A program made the translations under genes and the position numbers. The notes beneath the pieces are model-generated. The model was not told the origin of the DNA. It made no database searches and was given only the letters and a program-made list of their open reading frames with translations. From an uncultured Bacteroidota bacterium (GTDB taxonomy: Bacteria > Bacteroidota > Bacteroidia > Flavobacteriales > Flavobacteriaceae), in the NCBI GenBank assembly GCA_902510415.1, contig CABXBH010000003.1:35522-99521 (forward strand): 64,000 nucleotides of DNA, written 5' to 3'. Positions 8,912-17,562 of this stretch are shown piece after piece. The number at the start of each line of letters is the position of its first letter. Positions within the stretch are counted from its first letter, which is position 1.

Positions 8912-11164
8912 ATGCAGAAAAAAATATATTTAATAATCGCTGTTGTATTTATCTCATGTGCAACATATTTAGGAAAGAGTGATAAATTAATAAATTATGT
9001 GGATCCGTTCATAGGCTCTGGTGGTCACGGTCATGTGTTTGTTGGAGCAAATGTGCCATTCGGAGGTGTTCAGGTTGGTCCTACGAATTTTAATAAAGGT
9101 TGGGACTGGTCTTCTTCTTATCATCACACAGACAGTATCGTCAAAGGATTTTGTCATATAAATGTAAGCGGTACAGGAATGTCTGATTTAGGTGAGTTAA
9201 CAATTATGCCTGCGACCGGAAAATTAATGACTGGTGCTGGTACGCAAAATAATCATATGGCAGGATATTCCTCACTTTACTATAAAGACAAAGAACATGC
9301 AAGTGTAGGATATTACAAGGTGCATTTAGAGAGATATGATATTGATGTCGAACTTACAGCAACTGAAAGAGTTGGATTACATAAATATAGATTTCCCAAA
9401 TCTGATCAGTCCAGAGTTATTATTGATCTAGGTGAAGGAAGTGCAGATAGGCCAACAGAAACATATTTAAAAAAAATTAATGATACTCTTTTTCAAGGAC
9501 ACAGATTTTCCTCCGGATGGGCTAGAGACCAAAGAGAATATTTTAGTCTTATAATTTCGAAACCTGTAGATGATTTTATTCTTTACGATAGGCATAAAAA
9601 ATTTAAAGGTGAAGAAAGAAAAGGAGATTACGTGAAAGGGTTTTTAGAATTTTCAACAAGAAGCAATGAGAATATTATGGTTAAAATGGGAATATCTACA
9701 GTAAGCTCAAAAAATGCATTAGAAAATATGATGATTGAGCTACCTCACTGGGATTTTTCGAAGGTTAAAAAAGATGCAGAAAAAAAATGGGAGAAAGAAC
9801 TTTCTAAAATCAAAATTAAAACTGATGAAATAAAGAAAAAAAGAGTCTTTTATACGGCAATGTATCACACGATGATTGCTCCAAACCTATATCATGATTT
9901 AAATGGAGAATACAGAGGGACTGACAAAATAGTTTACAAGGACTCTTCCTTCACTAATTATACATTATTTTCTCTTTGGGATACATATAGAGCAGCTCAC
10001 CCTCTATACACGATAACCCATCCTGAAAGGGTGAGTGATTTTGTTAATTCTATGGTTAAGATATATGAACACCAAGGCAAATTACCCGTTTGGCATCTTC
10101 GCGGAAATGAAACCAACACAATGCCTGGCTACAGCGGTATCCCGGTTGTTATCGATGCTGCTTTAAAGGGGTTTGAAAATATTGATCTTGAAAAAGTATA
10201 TGAAGCAGCAAAAGTAAGCGCCACAGGGGATTTTGAGCCTGGAGTTAAAGATTTAATGGAAAGAGGATATATACCTGCTGATTTTATGGTTGAATCTGTA
10301 GCAAGTAGCATGGAATATGCAATTGGAGATTGGGGTGTAGCACAATTGGCAAAAAAACTTGGTAAAACAGAAGATTATGAATATTTCTTGAACCGATCTA
10401 AGGCTTACAAACAGTACTTCGATCCCGAAACTAGATTTATGAGAGGTAAACTTTCTGACGGTTCGTGGAGAACTCCATTCAATCCAGTTTCAGCTGAACA
10501 TCGAGTAAATGATTATTGTGAAGGAAATGCATGGCAATATCTTTGGCTTGTGCCTCAAGACCCAGAAGGGTTAATAGAATTATTAGGTGGAGATGAAGCA
10601 TTCAATGAAAAATTAGACGAATTGTTTAGTATGTCTTCAGAATTAGGGGATGAAGCCTCAATGGATATTACAGGTTTAATAGGTCAGTATGCTCATGGTA
10701 ATGAACCTAGTCATCATACTACTTACATGTATGCATATTCTGGTGAACATTACAAAATAGCTGATAAAGTTAGATATATAAACAATGAATTATATACTGA
10801 TGAGCCTAACGGGCTTTCTGGTAATGAAGATTGTGGACAAATGTCCGCATGGTATATATTATCTTCAATGGGATTCTATCCTGTAAATCCATCTAATGGA
10901 GCATATGTGTTTGGATCACCTCTTTTTGATGAAGTCTCTTTAAATATTCCTGGTCAAAATAAATTTAAAATTTCGGCTAAGAATAACAGTGACAAAAATA
11001 TTTATATTCAATCCGTTTCACTAAACGGAGAGGATTACAAATATTCTTACATTACTCACAAACAAATTTTAGAGGGAGGTAAGCTTGAATTTGTGATGGG
11101 TCCGAATCCAAATAAAAATTTTGGTACAGAAAAAAAATACAGACCTAAATCTATAGTTTATTAA
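8912..11164 (+). CDS. GH92 family alpha-mannosidase, lipoprotein (second of three)
   Basis: 750-residue GH92 enzyme with a lipoprotein signal (Cys16 in FISC), so probably attached to the outer membrane or its inner leaflet. Family landmarks: YVDPFIGSGGHGHVFVGANV at the start of the mature protein, SLWDTYRAAHPLY near 355, CEGNAWQYLWLVP near 535, AHGNEPSHHTTYMY near 600 and GNEDCGQMSAWYI near 640. These include the conserved Glu and the Asp cluster associated with calcium and catalysis. It starts 10 nt after the preceding GH92 gene. The HGNEPSHH motif is the commonest GH92 form, unlike GNEPDFQV in the first copy and HGNQPIQH in the third. Confidence 0.96.
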   Translation: MQKKIYLIIAVVFISCATYLGKSDKLINYVDPFIGSGGHGHVFVGANVPFGGVQVGPTNFNKGWDWSSSYHHTDSIVKGFCHINVSGTGMSDLGELTIMPATGKLMTGAGTQNNHMAGYSSLYYKDKEHASVGYYKVHLERYDIDVELTATERVGLHKYRFPKSDQSRVIIDLGEGSADRPTETYLKKINDTLFQGHRFSSGWARDQREYFSLIISKPVDDFILYDRHKKFKGEERKGDYVKGFLEFSTRSNENIMVKMGISTVSSKNALENMMIELPHWDFSKVKKDAEKKWEKELSKIKIKTDEIKKKRVFYTAMYHTMIAPNLYHDLNGEYRGTDKIVYKDSSFTNYTLFSLWDTYRAAHPLYTITHPERVSDFVNSMVKIYEHQGKLPVWHLRGNETNTMPGYSGIPVVIDAALKGFENIDLEKVYEAAKVSATGDFEPGVKDLMERGYIPADFMVESVASSMEYAIGDWGVAQLAKKLGKTEDYEYFLNRSKAYKQYFDPETRFMRGKLSDGSWRTPFNPVSAEHRVNDYCEGNAWQYLWLVPQDPEGLIELLGGDEAFNEKLDELFSMSSELGDEASMDITGLIGQYAHGNEPSHHTTYMYAYSGEHYKIADKVRYINNELYTDEPNGLSGNEDCGQMSAWYILSSMGFYPVNPSNGAYVFGSPLFDEVSLNIPGQNKFKISAKNNSDKNIYIQSVSLNGEDYKYSYITHKQILEGGKLEFVMGPNPNKNFGTEKKYRPKSIVY

Positions 11165-11166
11165 AA

Positions 11167-13464
11167 ATGAAAAAAGCTGTTATTTTTTATTCGTTATTTT
11201 TTATTTTTTTAATCACAAAAAAAACAATAGCAAGCGAAGATTATGTGAAATATGTAAATCCGTTAATAGGAACCGATACTTCATTTGAACTTTCTAACGG
11301 TAATACATATCCTGCAATTGCAAGACCATGGGGAATGAATTTTTGGACACCTCAGACTGGAAAAATGGGAGATGGATGGGGATACACTTATAAAGCAGAG
11401 CATATAGTTGGGTTTAAGCAGACCCATCAGCCAAGTCCGTGGATAAATGATTATGCTGCATTTTCATTGATGCCTTCTGTTGGAAAATTAGCAGTTCTAG
11501 AAGACGAAAGAAGAGCAAAATTTAATCATGATAATGAGTTAGTAGAACCGCACTTTTATTCGGTAATTCTTGATGAAATTGATACTAAAGTTGAGTTTAC
11601 AGTAACTGAAAGATCTTCGTTTTTTAAATTCCACTTCCCTAAAACTGAAAATGCAAATATTATAATTGATGCATTTTTTAAAAATTCTGAAATAAAAATT
11701 ATTCCAAACGAAAATAAAATAATTGGTATTGCAAAAAATAATTCTGGAGGTGTGCCAGAAAATTTTGCCAATTATTTTGTAATTGAATTCAATCGACCAT
11801 TCAAAAAATCTGGTGTTTGGGATGGAAAAGGTAATATAATTTTAAAAAATCAACTCAAAGGGAAACACGTAGGTGCTTATGTTTCATTTAATACTAATCC
11901 AAATGATGTAATTGAGGTAAAAGTATCGTCTTCTTTTATAAGTCATGAACAAGCTTGGATAAATCTAAAAAGAGAACTTCCTGAAAATAAAAACTTTGAC
12001 GAAATTTTAGCAGAAGGTCGTAAATCGTGGAACGATGAATTGTCAAAAATAAAAGTTGAAACAGAAGATACTCCTTACGGAATTTCAAATAAAACTAAAT
12101 TTTATTCAAGCTTTTATAGAACAATATTATTCCCAAGGCAATTCCATGAATATAATGAAAAAGGTAAGCAAATTCATTACAGCCCATATAATGGAAAAAT
12201 CTTAGCTGGCCCTCTGTACACTGACAATGGATTTTGGGATACGTTTAGAGCTGTATTTCCGTTTTATACAATATTATATCCTGAAAAACTTGGAGAAATA
12301 ATGCAAGGTATTATGGTAAACCCATACAAAGAAAGTGGGTGGTTACCAGAATGGTCAAGTCCAGGACATCGTGATTGTATGATTGGTTCTAACTCAGCTT
12401 CCATTATTGCAGAGGCCTATCTTAAAGGAATAAAAAATTTTGATATAGATACAGCATATAGTGGGATTATCAATAGTTCAGAAAACGAAGGCCCTTTAAG
12501 CTCTGTTGGTAGAAAAGGTGCTTTTGAATATAATAAATTAGGATATATCCCCTTTGATTCTTCAATCAATGAAAACGTAGCTAGGACATTAGAATATGCT
12601 TACAATGACTTTTCAATTTGGAAATTAGCAATTGAATTAGGTCGTCCAAAAACTGAAATAGATTTGTTTGAAAAAAGAGCTAATAATTATAAAAATGTAT
12701 TTGATTCGTCAACAAATTTCATGAGAGGAAAATTGAAAAATGGAAATTTTCAATCTCCTTTTGTTCCTGATGCTTGGGGAGGTGCATTTACGGAAGGAAG
12801 TTCTTGGCATTACACATGGTCTGTTATTCATGACCCACAAGGCCTAATTAATTTAATGGGTAGCAGAGAAGATTTTGTAAAAAAGCTTGATGAAGTATTT
12901 ACATCAGAGCCAACATCAGATTTTTCTTATTATGGATTTAAAATTCATGAAATATTAGAAATGGAATTACTAAACATGGGACAATATGCACATGGTAATC
13001 AACCAATTCAACATGCAATTTATTTTTATAATTATGCTCAAGAACCCTGGAAAACTCAGGAAAAAATAAGATACGTTCTAGATAATCTGTATGGGGATGA
13101 AGCTGATGGTTATTGTGGTGATGAGGATAATGGTCAAACTTCAGCTTGGTTTTTATTTTCCTCTTTAGGATTCTATCCAGTAGCGCCCGTTACAATGGAA
13201 TATATTATTGGTAGCCCACTGTTTAAGCGTGTAGAAATTTCATTACCTAATGGAGAAAAATTTATTATAGATGCGTCACAAAATAATAAAGAAAACATAT
13301 ATGTTAATGATGTTAAGTTTAATGAAATTAGATATAATAAAAATTGGCTACATCATAAAGAATTGATGAAGGGTGGAAGACTAAAATTTAACATGAATAA
13401 AACACCAAATTATGAATGGGGTTCAGCTAAAAATAGTATTCCTTATTCAATGACAAATGAATAA
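11167..13464 (+). CDS. GH92 family alpha-mannosidase (third of three)
   Basis: 765-residue secreted GH92 enzyme starting 2 nt after the second copy. The N-terminal signal peptide ends about TIASED with no lipobox. Landmarks: YVNPLIGTDTSFELSNGNT, GFWDTFRAVFPFY near 360, TEGSSWHYTWSV near 540, AHGNQPIQHAIYFYNYA near 610 and GDEDNGQTSAWFLF near 655. The Gln in HGNQP replaces the Glu of the second copy; this variant defines a recognisable GH92 subgroup and probably changes the +1 subsite rather than abolishing activity (inference). It is the last gene of the locus: a tRNA gene on the opposite strand follows at once. Confidence 0.95.
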   Translation: MKKAVIFYSLFFIFLITKKTIASEDYVKYVNPLIGTDTSFELSNGNTYPAIARPWGMNFWTPQTGKMGDGWGYTYKAEHIVGFKQTHQPSPWINDYAAFSLMPSVGKLAVLEDERRAKFNHDNELVEPHFYSVILDEIDTKVEFTVTERSSFFKFHFPKTENANIIIDAFFKNSEIKIIPNENKIIGIAKNNSGGVPENFANYFVIEFNRPFKKSGVWDGKGNIILKNQLKGKHVGAYVSFNTNPNDVIEVKVSSSFISHEQAWINLKRELPENKNFDEILAEGRKSWNDELSKIKVETEDTPYGISNKTKFYSSFYRTILFPRQFHEYNEKGKQIHYSPYNGKILAGPLYTDNGFWDTFRAVFPFYTILYPEKLGEIMQGIMVNPYKESGWLPEWSSPGHRDCMIGSNSASIIAEAYLKGIKNFDIDTAYSGIINSSENEGPLSSVGRKGAFEYNKLGYIPFDSSINENVARTLEYAYNDFSIWKLAIELGRPKTEIDLFEKRANNYKNVFDSSTNFMRGKLKNGNFQSPFVPDAWGGAFTEGSSWHYTWSVIHDPQGLINLMGSREDFVKKLDEVFTSEPTSDFSYYGFKIHEILEMELLNMGQYAHGNQPIQHAIYFYNYAQEPWKTQEKIRYVLDNLYGDEADGYCGDEDNGQTSAWFLFSSLGFYPVAPVTMEYIIGSPLFKRVEISLPNGEKFIIDASQNNKENIYVNDVKFNEIRYNKNWLHHKELMKGGRLKFNMNKTPNYEWGSAKNSIPYSMTNE

Positions 13465-13469
13465 AATTG

Positions 13470-13544
13470 TCGGGATGACAGGATTTGAACCTGCGACCCC
13501 ACGGCCCCCAGCCGTGTGCGCTAATCGAACTACGCCACATCCCG
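13470..13544 (-). tRNA. tRNA-Pro (anticodon GGG)
   Basis: Read on the minus strand: a 7-bp acceptor stem CGGGATG/CATCCCG with discriminator A, anticodon stem CACGG/CCGTG with loop CTGGGGG giving anticodon GGG, and T-arm GCAGG-TTCAAAT-CCTGT. The C at position 1 is characteristic of tRNA-Pro. The 3' CCA is not encoded. It lies 5 nt beyond the stop of the last GH92 gene on the opposite strand. Confidence 0.95.
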
Positions 13545-13568
13545 CTTTAATGAATTTAAATTATCGTT

Positions 13569-13892
13569 ATGATTAAAAAGTTAAATATAAAAAATTTAGA
13601 ACAACGAGAAATAATGCCCGGGTTTCACGGTAGATTTGTAAACGGAGAAAATATTACATGGGCATTTTGGGAAATAGAAAAAGGCTCATCCATACCAGAC
13701 CATAATCACATACATGAGCAAATCATGCATGTTTTAAGTGGAGATTTTAGCTTTACTATTAATGGAATACCTAGTATATTTACAAAAGGTGATACAATAG
13801 TAATTCCATCAAATACACCACATAGAGGAACTGCTTTGACGGATTGTAAAATAATGGATGTTTTTAGTCCTAAAAGAGAAGAATATATATGA
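13569..13892 (+). CDS. Small single-domain cupin protein
   Basis: 107 residues, one cupin beta-barrel. Motif 1 is visible as DHNHIHEQIMHVLSGDFSF, with His residues and a Glu that normally coordinate a metal, and motif 2 as GDTIVIPSNTPHRGTAL with the third His. Such stand-alone cupins act as isomerases, dioxygenases or small-molecule sensors; which one cannot be told. The stop overlaps the start of the next gene by 4 nt (ATGA), so it is translationally coupled to an SDR oxidoreductase and may act in the same small-molecule pathway. Confidence 0.88.
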   Translation: MIKKLNIKNLEQREIMPGFHGRFVNGENITWAFWEIEKGSSIPDHNHIHEQIMHVLSGDFSFTINGIPSIFTKGDTIVIPSNTPHRGTALTDCKIMDVFSPKREEYI

Positions 13893-14674
13893 AAATAAAT
13901 CTTAAAAGTAAAAAAGCTCTGGTTGGCGGAAGTAGTAAAGGGCTGGGATATGCTGTAGCAAAACAGCTTGCTATATGTGGAGCTCACGTTACATTAGTTT
14001 CTAGAAATGAATCATTATTAAAAAGTAACATTTTAGAGTTGAAAGAACTCACAGGAATTAAACACGATTACTTAGTTGTTGATTATGATAACAATCTAGA
14101 ATACAAAAAAATAATCAATAAGTTTTTTTCTAAAAATTCTGTAGATATTTTGATAAACAACACTCAAGGTCCACCAGCTGGAGACGTATTAAGTGTTAGC
14201 GAAGTAGATTATGAAAATTCATTTAATCTATTATTTCAGAATACTGTAAATACATCAATGGCTGCTATTAGAGGAATGAAAAAAAAAAACTGGGGTAGGA
14301 TAATTAATATGACATCCGTTTCAGTAAAGGAACCATTGGCATATCTGGCACTTTCAAATACGATTAGATCTGCAGTAACAAGTTGGGGGAAAACCTTGTC
14401 AATAGAATCTGGAAAAAATAATATAACAGTTAATAATATTCTAACTGGGTTTTTTAACACTAAAAGACTGAATCAGCTTAATAGTGAAAAGGCAAAAAAA
14501 TTTAATATCAAAATTGAAGATGTATTTAATAAAATGTCTGAAATGGTACCCCTAAAAAGAATTGGTGAACCAGAAGAATTTGGATATTTAGTTGCTTTTT
14601 TATCTTCAGAATTTGCCAATTATATAAACGGGGCAAATATTCCAATCGATGGAGGTTTGCTTAAATCAATGTGA
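13889..14674 (+). CDS. Short-chain dehydrogenase/reductase family protein with atypical active site
   Basis: 261 residues with a Rossmann fold. The cofactor loop is GGSSKGLGYAVA near residues 10-21, NAG-equivalent is NNTQGPPAG near 90, and the C-terminal motif is ANYINGANIPIDGG. The usual YxxxK catalytic pair is missing: counting back from NITVNN, the YSASK position reads SNTIR, inside LSNTIRSAV. A similar LSN-x-x-R form occurs in a known set of SDR-like proteins, so this is probably a lineage property rather than decay; reductase activity is uncertain. Overlaps the cupin gene by 4 nt. Confidence 0.88.
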   Translation: MKINLKSKKALVGGSSKGLGYAVAKQLAICGAHVTLVSRNESLLKSNILELKELTGIKHDYLVVDYDNNLEYKKIINKFFSKNSVDILINNTQGPPAGDVLSVSEVDYENSFNLLFQNTVNTSMAAIRGMKKKNWGRIINMTSVSVKEPLAYLALSNTIRSAVTSWGKTLSIESGKNNITVNNILTGFFNTKRLNQLNSEKAKKFNIKIEDVFNKMSEMVPLKRIGEPEEFGYLVAFLSSEFANYINGANIPIDGGLLKSM

Positions 14675-14678
14675 TTTG

Positions 14679-15386
14679 CTATTCCAAAATTACAGTTCTT
14701 TCTGAAGGATTAAATGGAGTATCAATTAAAGATCCTGATGAATCTATTAGTTCAAGTTTAATTTTAATTTCCCCTTTAGGTAATCCCTCTATGTAATAAG
14801 GTGCCCATTCATCAATTATAAATTCACTATCCTGAATTGTAGCTTTTACTTTATTTCCATTAGCTGAAATCTCAGTGTTAATTAAATAAAAGTCAAGTAA
14901 TAATTTTTGTGTGTCAACTCCCTTATAAGTACCTTTTGGTCTACTGTAGAATAGAAATTCATTATTTAGATCAATTTTGTTATCTCCAATTTGGGTTAAA
15001 ATAAAAGCATTAGGGTTTTTAACTGATTCATGATATGATCTAGATAAAAATGCTAATATGACATTATTTTCTTTTTCTAGATTCTTTGTAAAATTATCTT
15101 CATAGTGAGCTGAATAAGGGCCATTATTTACAATAAAATGGATGTGTTGACCTTTTGCAGAATTTGCTAATTGATAATCGAAGTCTTTTAGTGTCTGCAT
15201 CCCAAGTTCATATTGATTCACATTAAAAGAAAATTTATAGCCTCCGTCAATACTTATTGGGTCGTTCATTTTAAGAACTGAATTAGAATATTCAGGAGAT
15301 CCTTCAACCTTAGTGACAGAAATTTTATTAGGATTATTACAAGAAACCAACAAAATGGCAGCGATAAAAAAATATAGTTTATTCAT
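14679..15386 (-). CDS. Hypothetical lipoprotein
   Basis: 235 residues from the ATG at 15386, which gives a clean lipoprotein signal with Cys16 in LVSC; an in-frame ATG 33 nt upstream would put extra residues before the signal. The mature part is probably beta-rich and contains GQHIHFIVNNGPYSAHYED and AFLSRSYHESVKNPNA, a His-rich stretch that could bind a metal or ligand. I do not recognise a named family with certainty. It converges on the SDR gene with a 4-nt gap and lies beyond a terminator from the gene upstream, so it probably has its own promoter. Confidence 0.75.
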   Translation of the reverse strand: MNKLYFFIAAILLVSCNNPNKISVTKVEGSPEYSNSVLKMNDPISIDGGYKFSFNVNQYELGMQTLKDFDYQLANSAKGQHIHFIVNNGPYSAHYEDNFTKNLEKENNVILAFLSRSYHESVKNPNAFILTQIGDNKIDLNNEFLFYSRPKGTYKGVDTQKLLLDFYLINTEISANGNKVKATIQDSEFIIDEWAPYYIEGLPKGEIKIKLELIDSSGSLIDTPFNPSERTVILE

Positions 15387-15409
15387 GGTATAATTTAAAA
15401 ATACTAAAC

Positions 15410-15436
15410 AAAAAAACACCCCATTTAGAGGTGTTG
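15410..15436 (-). terminator. Intrinsic terminator after the 15455-15967 gene
   Basis: A 6-bp stem AACACC/GGTGTT (15415-15420 with 15430-15435) which, read on the minus strand, ends in a run of T. It lies just past the stop of the minus-strand gene at 15455 and before the next gene's start at 15386. Confidence 0.6.
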
Positions 15437-15454
15437 TTTTAAAATTTTAAGAAA

Positions 15455-15967
15455 TTACTCTACCGGAGGAGATCCAGGAGGGGGTGGAGGTAACATCATA
15501 TCATAAACAAAAAATCTGTTAACTAATCCGTCAACAATTTCTGCATCAATCATAGAATTCTTTTTTACCTCTTGTCCATCAACTGTTAAGGTCATGCTAT
15601 GACCAACTACAATCCAAGTTGATCCGCTACCTACAGCTTCATATGGAAGTGCCCAATAAATATCCCACATTGGGTTTTCAGCCTCGAACCATGCAGTGAG
15701 AGCCTCAGCATGCATTTCTTTACCGTTTATTGTGCTTCCATCTGGACCAGCAATTGAAATTTTATCTGTTTCCATAGACATAATCGCTTCCATATCTCTT
15801 TCATTATGAGCTTTTATATAGTTTACCCACACGTCTGTGATATCATCTGACCCCACAACGTATTTCTCACCTTCTGCTCCGGTGAAAAATCCTGCTCCTA
15901 CTTGGTCAGCAGGTGAATTACAAGCTGTAAATGTTACAGCTAAAATTAAAATAAATAGTTTTTTCAT
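15455..15967 (-). CDS. SnoaL/NTF2-like lipoprotein
   Basis: 170 residues with a lipoprotein signal (Cys16 in FTAC). The mature part fits the alpha+beta cone of the NTF2/SnoaL superfamily: VWVNYIKAHNERDMEAIMSM helix, GPDGSTINGKEMHAEAL, then WIVVGHSMTLTVDGQEV and LVNRFFVYDMM. The C-terminus is odd, a short proline-rich tail (PPPPPGSPP). Function unknown; periplasmic or outer-membrane-attached. A second lipoprotein with the same fold is at 31847. Confidence 0.8.
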   Translation of the reverse strand: MKKLFILILAVTFTACNSPADQVGAGFFTGAEGEKYVVGSDDITDVWVNYIKAHNERDMEAIMSMETDKISIAGPDGSTINGKEMHAEALTAWFEAENPMWDIYWALPYEAVGSGSTWIVVGHSMTLTVDGQEVKKNSMIDAEIVDGLVNRFFVYDMMLPPPPPGSPPVE

Positions 15968-15996
15968 AGTTTATAATTTATTGTGTTAGTATTAAT

Positions 15997-16395
15997 TTAT
16001 TCTTTGTTTTCTCTTCCGATTAACTTGTTGAAAGTTTCAACATCAAATTCATTTCCGTATAGTAATGTAGAAAATCTCTGTATCTCGGCAGCAATTTGAA
16101 TTGCAGCTTTAATTTCTTCATCGTTAGCTCCAGCTTTTTTGGCAAATTCAATCTGAGCTGCTATGCAATATTCGCATCTAATTGCGGCTGAAACAGCAAT
16201 AGCAACCAATCTACCTTCTTTGGCATCAATTGGGCTTTCATCAGACCAAAGCATATTAAACTCATCGAAATATTCCGCTGCCTCTTGAGCCATAAATTCA
16301 GGATACATTACATTCCAAGGCGCTTCTTTTTTTTCTTGTTCTTGACTAAAACTAAAGGTCGTAATTAAGAAACATATTAAAGTTAATTTTTTCAT
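15997..16395 (-). CDS. Secreted carboxymuconolactone decarboxylase (AhpD-like) family protein
   Basis: 132 residues from the ATG at 16395, where the signal peptide MKKLTLICFLITTFSFSQ starts; an upstream in-frame ATG at 16455 lies in the terminator region and is unlikely. The core SAAIRCEYCIAAQIEFAKKAGA contains the CxxC and downstream acidic/helical pattern of the CMD/AhpD family, which in characterised members carries redox activity or decarboxylates gamma-carboxymuconolactone. An exported version is unusual and hints at periplasmic thiol redox (inference). Co-directional with the NTF2-like gene, 29 nt upstream of it. Confidence 0.83.
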   Translation of the reverse strand: MKKLTLICFLITTFSFSQEQEKKEAPWNVMYPEFMAQEAAEYFDEFNMLWSDESPIDAKEGRLVAIAVSAAIRCEYCIAAQIEFAKKAGANDEEIKAAIQIAAEIQRFSTLLYGNEFDVETFNKLIGRENKE

Positions 16396-16450
16396 AGTTT
16401 GTATATTAAAAATAAAGAATTTACAATATAGTGAATTAGCTTTTATTTTT

Positions 16451-16485
16451 AACAAAAAAACACCCCATAAAGGGGTGTTTCAAAT
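16451..16485 (-). terminator. Strong intrinsic terminator after the fasciclin gene
   Basis: A 9-bp perfect stem AAACACCCC/GGGGTGTTT (16458-16466 with 16472-16480), 5-nt loop, followed on the minus strand by a T tract. It separates the fasciclin gene from the AhpD-like gene. Confidence 0.85.
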
Positions 16486-16507
16486 TAAACTGGAAATATT
16501 AAATAGT

Positions 16508-17479
16508 TTACGGTAATACTACAGTATCAATTGCATGTATAATTCCATTATCGGCTTGAACATCAACTAAAATAATATTACTTGTTCTATCATTATTATC
16601 AGTTAATATTCCTTGGCCATTGTCACCGACATTAAATGTCAAATTTCCTCCTCCAGCAGTGCTAAATTCCATGCCGTCAGATAAATTTATAGATAACTGA
16701 TTTGCACCAGCAATTACATGATAAGCTAATACAGCTGATAAAGTTGGTTCGTCTATGTCATTTAAACTACTTAGACCTAGTTCTGAAAGGAGATTTTCAA
16801 ATGCACTATTAACAGGTGCAAATACTGTAAATGGTGAAGATGAAGTTCCTGAAGGTATACTTAATAAACCGACAAAATCTTGTGTAAGATCTTCTCTAGT
16901 TAATGCCTGAACTAAAATATCAAAATTTGGGTCAGCCAAGGCAAATGTTACTACTGAGGGTAATCCAATCACTCCATCAACAATGTGTACAACTCCATTA
17001 CTAGCAATTACATCAGCAGTTGTAACTGATGAAACTCCGTTAAAGGAAACTCCATTATCTGTATTAATGTAGATAGACATATTGGTTTGAGATGCTGAGC
17101 TGATTGCCTGAGTATTTGCATATCCATTGGTCAAAGAGCCTGATTGAACTTCACCACTAATAACATGATTTAATAAAACATTAGTTAATACATCAACAGG
17201 GACATCCTCTAAACTTGAGGCATTTATGCTAGTCAAAAAAGAATCAAATGCATCGTTCGTTGGAGCCAAAACAGTAAATGCGCCAGGTGAACTTAGAGTA
17301 GCATCTAATCCAGTTACTTGTAATGCTGAAACTAATGTACTTAAACTCTCTGTTTGAGAAGCTAAATCAACGATAGAAGAACCCGCACAACAAAGACCAT
17401 CATCATTATCATCACTATCACATGAAATAATAAATAGAGATAAAAATAATATTGGTAAAATTTTAAAATAATTTTTCAT
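16508..17479 (-). CDS. Lipoprotein with two fasciclin (FAS1) domains
   Basis: 323 residues from the ATG at 17479, which begins the lipoprotein signal MKNYFKILPILFLSLFIISC. Two FAS1 domains are present. The first (about 35-170) has LSTLVSALQVTGLDATLSSP, FTVLAPTNDAFDSFL and GVVHIVDGVIGLP; the second (about 175-323) has FDILVQALTREDLTQDF, FTVFAPVNSAFENLL, VLAYHVIAGA and GIIHAIDTVVLP. FAS1 domains mediate surface adhesion. Monocistronic, bounded by a strong terminator on its 3' side. Confidence 0.95.
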   Translation of the reverse strand: MKNYFKILPILFLSLFIISCDSDDNDDGLCCAGSSIVDLASQTESLSTLVSALQVTGLDATLSSPGAFTVLAPTNDAFDSFLTSINASSLEDVPVDVLTNVLLNHVISGEVQSGSLTNGYANTQAISSASQTNMSIYINTDNGVSFNGVSSVTTADVIASNGVVHIVDGVIGLPSVVTFALADPNFDILVQALTREDLTQDFVGLLSIPSGTSSSPFTVFAPVNSAFENLLSELGLSSLNDIDEPTLSAVLAYHVIAGANQLSINLSDGMEFSTAGGGNLTFNVGDNGQGILTDNNDRTSNIILVDVQADNGIIHAIDTVVLP

Positions 17480-17562
17480 AATAAATTTTAATGTTAAAAC
17501 ATTCAACAGTCAAATGCCATGCCACAAATTGATATTAATTTTAAGATTATGAAAATTAACTT

